Shown here: in pieces, positions 1-4,959 of the stretch
Layout of the letters: every line of letters begins with the position of its first letter
How positions within the stretch are numbered: the stretch's first letter is position 1
DNA from: Desulfobacterales bacterium
GTDB taxonomy: Bacteria > Desulfobacterota > Desulfobacteria > Desulfobacterales > Desulfosalsimonadaceae
Length of the DNA: 6,883 nt
Assembly: GCA_007127175.1 (NCBI GenBank)
Contig: SKZX01000059.1
Coordinates: 1-6,883 of the forward strand
Direction: 5' to 3'
Notes under the pieces: model-generated
What the model was told of the DNA's origin: nothing
Database searches by the model: none
Seen by the model: the letters and a program-made list of their open reading frames with translations, nothing else
Program-made: the position numbers and the translations under genes

Positions 1-807
1 CCCCTGCTGCGGGAGTTGGGCTGCGAGGTGCACGACATCTACTGCGACATGGACGGCCGGTTTCCGAACCATGAAGCCGACCCCACGGTCAAAAAGAACC
101 TCATCGACCTGATCGCACTGGTCAGGGAAAACAACCTGGACGTGGGCATCGGCTATGACGGCGACGGGGACCGGATCGGGGTGGTGGACGACCGGGGGGA
201 TATTATCTACGGCGACATGCTCATGGTCATTTTCGCCCGTGAAATCCTTGCCAGAAAGCCGGGCGCCGTGTTCATCTCGGAGGTCAAGTGCTCCAAGACC
301 ATGTATGACGACATCACCCGGCACGGCGGGAGGGCAATCATGTGGAAAACGGGCCACTCGCTGATCAAGGAGAAAATGAAGCAGGAAAAAGCAGCCCTTG
401 CCGGTGAGATGAGCGGGCACATGTTTTTTGCGGACCGTTATTTCGGGTATGACGATGCCATTTATGCGACCTGCCGGCTGCTGGAAATTCTTTCTGCGAC
501 CGGGAAAACCATAAAAGCGCTCCTCGATGGCATTCCGGCCACATTCAGCACGCCTGAAATCCGTGTCGACTGCCCGGATTACATGAAATTCACGGTCGTT
601 GAAAAAGCCACGGCAGCCTTGCGGGAAAAATACGAGGTCATCGACATCGACGGCGCACGCATCGTCTTTGACGACGGCTGGGGGCTGGTACGGGCCTCCA
701 ATACCCAGCCTGCGCTGGTCATGCGGTTTGAAGCCCTTTCAGAAAACAGGCTCGATGAAATACGAAATGTGGTTGAATCGACCGTCAAAAAGGTAACGGG
801 CCCTTAG
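1..807 (+). CDS. Phosphomannomutase/phosphoglucomutase, C-terminal part (5' end outside window)
   Basis: Cytoplasmic alpha-D-phosphohexomutase that interconverts mannose- or glucose-6-phosphate and the 1-phosphates, feeding GDP-mannose and UDP-glucose synthesis for LPS and exopolysaccharide. The frame is open from base 1, giving 268 residues. Visible motifs are the metal-binding loop DGDGDR (residues 53-58, bases 157-174), the sugar-binding loop GEMSGH (135-140, bases 403-420) and the C-terminal phosphate-binding loop RASNTQP (231-237, bases 691-711). From memory, Pseudomonas aeruginosa AlgC has these at about 242, 324 and 421, so roughly 189 N-terminal residues are missing, including domain 1 with the phosphoserine. 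The visible part therefore covers the end of domain 2 plus domains 3 and 4. TTG at base 16 is not a credible start because the fold is incomplete there. The AlgC-type family is clear; the preferred sugar cannot be read from this part. No gene follows for 227 bases, so it looks transcriptionally separate from the genes downstream. Confidence 0.95.
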   Translation, partial: PLLRELGCEVHDIYCDMDGRFPNHEADPTVKKNLIDLIALVRENNLDVGIGYDGDGDRIGVVDDRGDIIYGDMLMVIFAREILARKPGAVFISEVKCSKTMYDDITRHGGRAIMWKTGHSLIKEKMKQEKAALAGEMSGHMFFADRYFGYDDAIYATCRLLEILSATGKTIKALLDGIPATFSTPEIRVDCPDYMKFTVVEKATAALREKYEVIDIDGARIVFDDGWGLVRASNTQPALVMRFEALSENRLDEIRNVVESTVKKVTGP

Positions 808-842
808 CCTGTCGCGCACGGCGGAAGTCTTGTCAATAAGCC

Positions 843-998
843 TGATGCGCCTGTAAAAAGTCGTTTTCAGACGGTTTTGTAAACCGCTCAAGGTCCGGGC
901 GTGGGCAATTTTATTAGAATCTAAAGTACTTATCCGTATGCGAGCTGCTTCAGAAATTGCGCGCAACGCAGATATTGGGCTTTTTTCGAAGCCGTCAA
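843..998. repeat. Degenerate copy of the palindromic intergenic element seen at 2343-2514
   Basis: The left end (843-862) matches 17 of 20 bases with the left end of the intact element (2348-2367), including an identical GTAAAAAGTC. The right part (about 964-998) aligns with gaps to the right arm of the intact copy: CAACGCAG, then a T-GGG-C-TTTT block, then a GCCGTCAA end where the intact copy has GCCATCAA. The middle also shares a diverged GTAT...CGAGC stretch. Its 156-base span is close to the ~160-base core of the intact copy. There is no open frame of its own. It contains a 6-bp hairpin, CGGTTT/AAACCG (872-886), without a T-run. Homology is judged by eye; the two ends are convincing and the middle is weak. 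Confidence 0.6.
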
Positions 999-1019
999 GC
1001 CTACTACAACCGGTATTTC

Positions 1020-1026
1020 AAGGAGG
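1020..1026 (+). promoter_or_regulatory. Strong ribosome binding site for the DUF1844 gene
   Basis: AAGGAGG lies 8 bases before the ATG at 1035. An in-frame ATG at 1029 is only 2 bases away and too close, and an in-frame TTG at 957 lies inside the degenerate repeat. The site therefore fixes the start at 1035. Confidence 0.85.
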
Positions 1027-1034
1027 ATATGATC

Positions 1035-1355
1035 ATGACCGGCACCGACCGCAATGAAACCGGGCAGAAACAGGAGTTCACCACGGATCAGAAAAAATGC
1101 CTGATGCCGGAGCTCAATTTTACGACCTTTCTGCTTTCCCTGAACGCATCCGCCCTGGTTCAGCTGGGTATGCACGCCGACCCTTCCGGCAACACAGCCA
1201 CCAAAAACCTGGCCATTGCCAAGCAGACCATCGATGTCATCGCCATGCTCGAGGAAAAGACCCGGGGAAACCTGGACGACGACGAAAGGCGCCTGCTGAA
1301 CAATATCCTGTATGAATTGCGCCTGCTCTATGTGAAGGAAATGGGCTGCAAGTAA
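1035..1355 (+). CDS. DUF1844 family small protein
   Basis: A 106-residue, probably cytoplasmic protein with no signal peptide or membrane segment. Residues 1-22 are a polar, presumably disordered leader. Residues 24-100 match the DUF1844 pattern as I remember it: MPELNFTTFLLSLNASALVQLG (24-45, given in two parts: MPELNFTTF and LLSLNASALVQLG), then KNLAIAKQTIDVIAMLEEKT (57-76), GNLDDDE (78-84) and a final helix rich in Leu, Tyr and Arg. The predicted fold is mostly helical. No enzymatic residues can be named and the biochemical role of the family is not established. Family members are frequent in Desulfobacterota and related phyla. The start is set by the strong Shine-Dalgarno at 1020-1026. 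The gene ends 52 bases before ispE and may share its transcript. The family call is from sequence memory and is fairly sure; function is unknown. Confidence 0.85.
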   Translation: MTGTDRNETGQKQEFTTDQKKCLMPELNFTTFLLSLNASALVQLGMHADPSGNTATKNLAIAKQTIDVIAMLEEKTRGNLDDDERRLLNNILYELRLLYVKEMGCK

Positions 1356-1407
1356 ACCGGCGGCAAAGAAGAAATAATCGATCCATGGCAGAACGGCAGG
1401 AACTCCA

Positions 1408-2253
1408 TTGGAAATCAAGTCCTTCGCCAAGGTCAACCTGTACCTTGATATCATTGGGAAACGTCCCGACGGGTACCATGAGCTGGTCAGTCTCATGTGC
1501 CCGATCGCGCTGCACGACACCCTGGCGGTGTCTTTTGACACGCACGGCATTCAGGTCTCCTGCGATCACCCGGATGTCCCCGGAGGCCCAGAAAACATTG
1601 CTTATACTGCCGCCAGCCGGTTTTTCAGCGCCGCAGCCATCCCCGGCGCAGGCGTTGCCATCACCATCCGTAAAACCATCCCCATCGGCGCCGGCCTGGG
1701 CGGCGGCAGCAGCAATGCAGCAGCAGTCCTGATTGGGTTAAACCGGCATTTCGGCTATCCGCTCTCCCCTGAAACGCTCCTGGAAACCGGCAAGGCAATC
1801 GGCGCGGACGTTCCTTTCTTCATCTGCGGCAAACCTGCCGTTGCAAGGGGAATCGGGGACATCCTCACCCCCTTTTCAGGCTTGAACCCCCTTCCCCTTG
1901 TCCTGGTCTACCCCAGGCACATCCTCTCAACCCGCGATGTATACAAAAACTTTAATTTAACATTGACAAAAAAAGAAAAAATACATACAAAAAATATTTT
2001 CAAGCTGGACTGGGGCACGAATATTGATCGGCTGCTTTTCAATGCACTTGAACCTGCGGCTTTCACGCTCAGCCCTCAGATAGCGGAGGTGAAAAGAAAG
2101 CTGCTGGATTCCGGGGCTGCGGGCGCTCTCATGTCGGGCAGTGGCTCATCGGTCTATGGCATCTACAGAGACCCTGAAACAGCCGAAAAGGCTTTCAGCC
2201 TTCTGTCCCGGCAACGGCGATGGCAGGTCTTCTGCACACGGCTGCTGACGTAG
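1408..2253 (+). CDS. ispE: 4-diphosphocytidyl-2-C-methyl-D-erythritol kinase
   Basis: Cytoplasmic GHMP-family kinase that phosphorylates the 2-hydroxyl of CDP-methylerythritol with ATP, the fourth step of the MEP isoprenoid pathway. It has 281 residues, the normal length. Lys8 in FAKVNLYL and Asp134 in GADVPFF correspond to the catalytic pair (Lys10 and Asp141 in E. coli numbering, from memory). The glycine-rich ATP loop PIGAGLGGGSSNAAA is at 92-106, and the C-terminal glycine motif MSGSGSS is at 242-248. The start is TTG: an in-frame TAA at 1375 excludes extension, no in-frame ATG lies between, and GGCAGG (1395-1400) sits 7 bases upstream. Residues 179-198 are encoded by a stretch of only 13% G+C, unlike the rest of the gene, yet they keep the frame and the T-K-K-type segment common in this family, so the gene looks intact. 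tRNA-Gln follows 15 bases after the stop. Confidence 0.96.
   Translation: MEIKSFAKVNLYLDIIGKRPDGYHELVSLMCPIALHDTLAVSFDTHGIQVSCDHPDVPGGPENIAYTAASRFFSAAAIPGAGVAITIRKTIPIGAGLGGGSSNAAAVLIGLNRHFGYPLSPETLLETGKAIGADVPFFICGKPAVARGIGDILTPFSGLNPLPLVLVYPRHILSTRDVYKNFNLTLTKKEKIHTKNIFKLDWGTNIDRLLFNALEPAAFTLSPQIAEVKRKLLDSGAAGALMSGSGSSVYGIYRDPETAEKAFSLLSRQRRWQVFCTRLLT
1963..1991 (+). promoter_or_regulatory. Possible internal promoter in the AT-rich part of ispE
   Basis: A perfect TTGACA (1963-1968) is followed after 17 bases by TACAAA (1986-1991), which matches 4 of 6 bases of the sigma-70 -10 consensus. It lies in the 13% G+C stretch of ispE and could drive tRNA-Gln and prs, about 280 bases downstream. 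An A-rich Lys-coding run can produce such a match by chance, so this is only a candidate. Confidence 0.25.
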
Positions 2254-2268
2254 AAAACCGTTTGCTGC

Positions 2269-2343
2269 TGGGGCGTCGTCAAGCGGAAAGACACAGGATT
2301 TTGGTTCCTGCATTCGGAGGTTCGAATCCTCCCGCCCCAGCCA
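2269..2343 (+). tRNA. tRNA-Gln (anticodon UUG), CCA encoded
   Basis: A full cloverleaf can be drawn. The acceptor stem TGGGGCG (2269-2275) pairs with CGCCCCA (2333-2339). The D stem is GTC/GAC (2278-2280 and 2290-2292). The anticodon stem CAGGA/TCCTG (2294-2298 and 2306-2310) encloses the loop TTTTGGT with anticodon TTG at 2301-2303. The T stem GGAGG/CCTCC (2316-2320 and 2328-2332) carries the TTCGAAT loop. The discriminator is G2340, followed by a genome-encoded CCA (2341-2343). The 5' U paired with A72 is typical of bacterial tRNA-Gln. The gene starts 15 bases after ispE, so it is probably cotranscribed or uses a promoter within ispE. A tRNA-Gln before prs is, to my knowledge, a recurrent arrangement in delta-proteobacterial lineages. 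It reads CAA, and CAG by wobble. Confidence 0.97.
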
Positions 2344-2514
2344 AATTTGATGGGCTCGTAAAAAGTCAAAAAACACGGTAAAGATGGCTAAGTAAAAAGT
2401 TCCATATACAAGGCGTAGTGATTTTTCATTCGCGATGGCATACATATAGTATTTCGAGCGAATGAAAAATGGCTACAACGCAGTAGATGGGACTTTTACG
2501 ACGCCATCAAATTT
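2343..2514. repeat. Palindromic MITE-like intergenic element with terminal inverted repeats
   Basis: The left end (2343-2367) and the reverse complement of the right end (2491-2514) match at 22 of 25 aligned positions. A perfect 13-bp inverted repeat, ATTTTTCATTCGC (2421-2433) with GCGAATGAAAAAT (2458-2470), forms the centre around a 24-base loop that itself holds ATAC/GTAT. The regions between also pair imperfectly (GGCGTAG against CTACAACGC), so nearly the whole element can fold into one long hairpin. Both ends carry AAATTT (2343-2348 and 2509-2514). This could be a target-site duplication around a 160-bp core (2349-2508) or simply the outermost part of the inverted repeat. There is no transposase or credible open frame, so any mobility would be in trans. 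The element fills the space between tRNA-Gln and the prs leader and could act as a transcription barrier or RNA-processing site; this is inference. Confidence 0.85.
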
Positions 2515-2571
2515 ATGGCGCAATGGTTACACCTGACCCTGAACACTTTGGTTCCAACGGCGGAACATGAT

Positions 2572-3519
<948 letters not shown>

Positions 3520-3544
3520 AAAATACAATCATACATACTTCAAC

Positions 3545-3551
3545 ATGGAGG
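3545..3551 (+). promoter_or_regulatory. Ribosome binding site that supports the TTG start of rplY
   Basis: ATGGAGG ends 8 bases before TTG 3560. The ATG inside it (3545) is in frame but runs into TGA after three codons, so it cannot be the start. This leaves TTG 3560 as the initiation codon. Confidence 0.75.
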
Positions 3552-3559
3552 CCTGACTT

Positions 3560-4222
3560 TTGGATATTGCAAAATTAACCGCACAAACGCGGGAGAGCGT
3601 TGGAAAAGGCGCTGCCCGGTCACTTCGCAGGCAGGGAAGAATTCCCGGCATTCTTTACGGTGCCGGTGTTGACAATATAAAATTGTCCCTGGAATCGAGG
3701 GAACTTGAAAAAATGTTCAACAGCCCGCTGTATTCCAGGGGGCTTATCAACCTCGACATTGAAGGCGATATGCCTTACAACAAGACGGTCATGGTCAAGG
3801 AACTCCAGACCGACCCTGTAAAAGCGCATTACCTCCACGTAGATCTTCTTGAAATACGGATGGACAGAAAAATATCGACCATGGTTTACATTAACACCAT
3901 CGGTACGCCTAAAGGGGTCGAAGAAGGCGGCATTCTTCAGATCATCCGGCGGGAACTGGAAGTTTACTGCCTTCCCGCCAATATCCCGGAACAAATAGAT
4001 ATCGATGTTTCAGGGATGGAAATCGGGGACTCCATCAATGTGAGCCAGATCGAGGTGGAAGGCGATGTGGAGATTCCCTTTGAAGTCGACTTCACGGTCG
4101 TCACACTCGTAAGCCCGAAGATGGAAGCGATTGAAGAACCGTCTGAAGAAGGCGAAGAAGCTGAAGAAGAAGCAGCGGCTGAACAAGGAGAGGCGCCAGA
4201 AGGTGAAAGCGACAACGAGTAG
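3560..4222 (+). CDS. rplY: 50S ribosomal protein bL25 (Ctc/TL5 type)
   Basis: Binds 5S rRNA at the central protuberance of the large ribosomal subunit. It has 220 residues, the long Ctc/TL5 form rather than the ~95-residue E. coli form. The N-terminal 5S-binding domain (about 1-95) shows GKGAARSLRRQGRIPGILYG (15-34) and the LQTDPVKAHYLHVDLLEI segment near its end. The C-terminal beta domain (about 100-187) has GTPKGVEEGGIL, RELEVYCLPANIPE and VSGMEIGDSINVS. Residues 188-220 are a low-complexity tail with 15 Glu and one Asp among 33 residues and no Lys or Arg; such acidic tails are common in this family. The start is TTG, fixed by the ribosome binding site at 3545-3551 and an in-frame stop just upstream. 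It lies 40 bases after prs and 38 before pth, consistent with cotranscription. Confidence 0.96.
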   Translation: MDIAKLTAQTRESVGKGAARSLRRQGRIPGILYGAGVDNIKLSLESRELEKMFNSPLYSRGLINLDIEGDMPYNKTVMVKELQTDPVKAHYLHVDLLEIRMDRKISTMVYINTIGTPKGVEEGGILQIIRRELEVYCLPANIPEQIDIDVSGMEIGDSINVSQIEVEGDVEIPFEVDFTVVTLVSPKMEAIEEPSEEGEEAEEEAAAEQGEAPEGESDNE

Positions 4223-4260
4223 CCCCGGCTGCCGCTGTTCCGGATACAGGCCGATCTGCC

Positions 4261-4893
4261 ATGACTGATGAGGGCACATGGCTCATTGCCGGGCTTGGCA
4301 ACCCGGGAAGAAATTACCAGAAGACGCGTCATAACGTCGGCTTCATGGCAATTGACGAACTCGGCGCCAACCATGGCATTGCGCTGAACCGCAGCATGTT
4401 CAAAAACCTTTACGGCCGCGGGTTGATCAGCGGCGGGAAAGTGGTGCTGGCCAAGCCGATGGATTACATGAACAGAAGCGGGCCGCCGGTTTACCAGCTT
4501 TCCCGCTATTTTGACATCAAAGCGGAAAACATTCTGATCATACATGATGATATGGACATCGATATTGGAAGAATCAAAATCAAAGTGAAAGGAGGACATG
4601 GAGGGCACAAAGGGGTCCGATCGATCATCGATGCACTGGGGAAAAACGAATTTACGAGAATCCGAATCGGCATAGGGCGTCCGGAGGCATCGGTAGATGC
4701 ACGAGGCGGGAATGACGATGATCCCGCTGTAACGGATTATGTTCTCGGGCAGCTTTCCAAGCAGGAGAGGCATTGCTACGAAAGCGTGTTCGATGCCGTC
4801 CGCAAAGCCGTGGAAACCATCCTGGAAAAAGGAACAGCGGCAGCGATGAACAGTTACAACAGGCACAACGGCCTGGCATGTCAGGACGAATAG
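4261..4893 (+). CDS. pth: Peptidyl-tRNA hydrolase
   Basis: Cytoplasmic esterase that releases tRNA from peptidyl-tRNA dropped by stalled ribosomes; usually essential. It has 210 residues against about 190-200 for the family. Key positions: Asn14 in GLGNPG, catalytic His24 in TRHNVGF, Asn71 in KPMDYMNRSG and Asp96 in HDDMD, equivalent to E. coli Asn10, His20, Asn68 and Asp93. In the GGHGGHKG loop (111-118) Lys117 replaces the E. coli Asn114. A small acidic, Gly-rich insertion (RGGNDDDPA) precedes the conserved YVLGQ segment and explains part of the extra length. ATG 4261 puts LIAGLGNPG at residues 8-16, as expected. The ribosome binding site is weak (CAGG at 4247-4250). Placement after rplY fits the common rplY-pth pairing. 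In many relatives ychF follows pth; here hppA does. Confidence 0.96.
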   Translation: MTDEGTWLIAGLGNPGRNYQKTRHNVGFMAIDELGANHGIALNRSMFKNLYGRGLISGGKVVLAKPMDYMNRSGPPVYQLSRYFDIKAENILIIHDDMDIDIGRIKIKVKGGHGGHKGVRSIIDALGKNEFTRIRIGIGRPEASVDARGGNDDDPAVTDYVLGQLSKQERHCYESVFDAVRKAVETILEKGTAAAMNSYNRHNGLACQDE

Positions 4894-4948
4894 ACTCGAT
4901 TTATTGTGGTATGGGATAGAAATGTGTTCTTTTAACCAAAACGTTTTA

Positions 4949-4955
4949 AGGGAGG
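4949..4955 (+). promoter_or_regulatory. Ribosome binding site of hppA
   Basis: AGGGAGG ends 4 bases before ATG 4960. A second in-frame ATG at 4972 would be 16 bases away, too far, so 4960 is preferred. The 66-base gap between pth and hppA shows no convincing promoter or terminator. Confidence 0.8.
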
Positions 4956-4959
4956 AAGT

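Noticed and set aside
872..886. Hairpin CGGTTT/AAACCG as a terminator for the mutase gene
   Set aside because: Only 6 bp and no following T-run; it lies inside the decayed repeat and is better explained as part of that palindrome.
957..1034. Upstream TTG start that would lengthen the DUF1844 protein by 26 residues
   Set aside because: It lies in the degenerate repeat, has no ribosome binding site, and the strong AAGGAGG at 1020-1026 points to ATG 1035.
930..1550. 206-codon minus-strand open frame opposite the DUF1844 gene and the ispE start
   Set aside because: Antisense to two homology-supported genes, begins in the middle of ispE and shows no recognisable domain.
2146..2445. Minus-strand open frame across the end of ispE, the tRNA and the repeat
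   Set aside because: Much of it is the reverse complement of tRNA-Gln, which gives the familiar REDSNLRMQEPKS-type artefact peptide. No family match or ribosome binding site.
2269..2514. tRNA-Gln as the attachment site of an integrated island
   Set aside because: No integrase, no repeated tRNA 3' fragment downstream, and the next genes are core genes.
3964..4866. 300-codon minus-strand open frame opposite rplY and pth
   Set aside because: It overlaps two well-supported genes on the plus strand; its sequence is low-complexity and Ser/Ala-rich where it mirrors the acidic tail of bL25.
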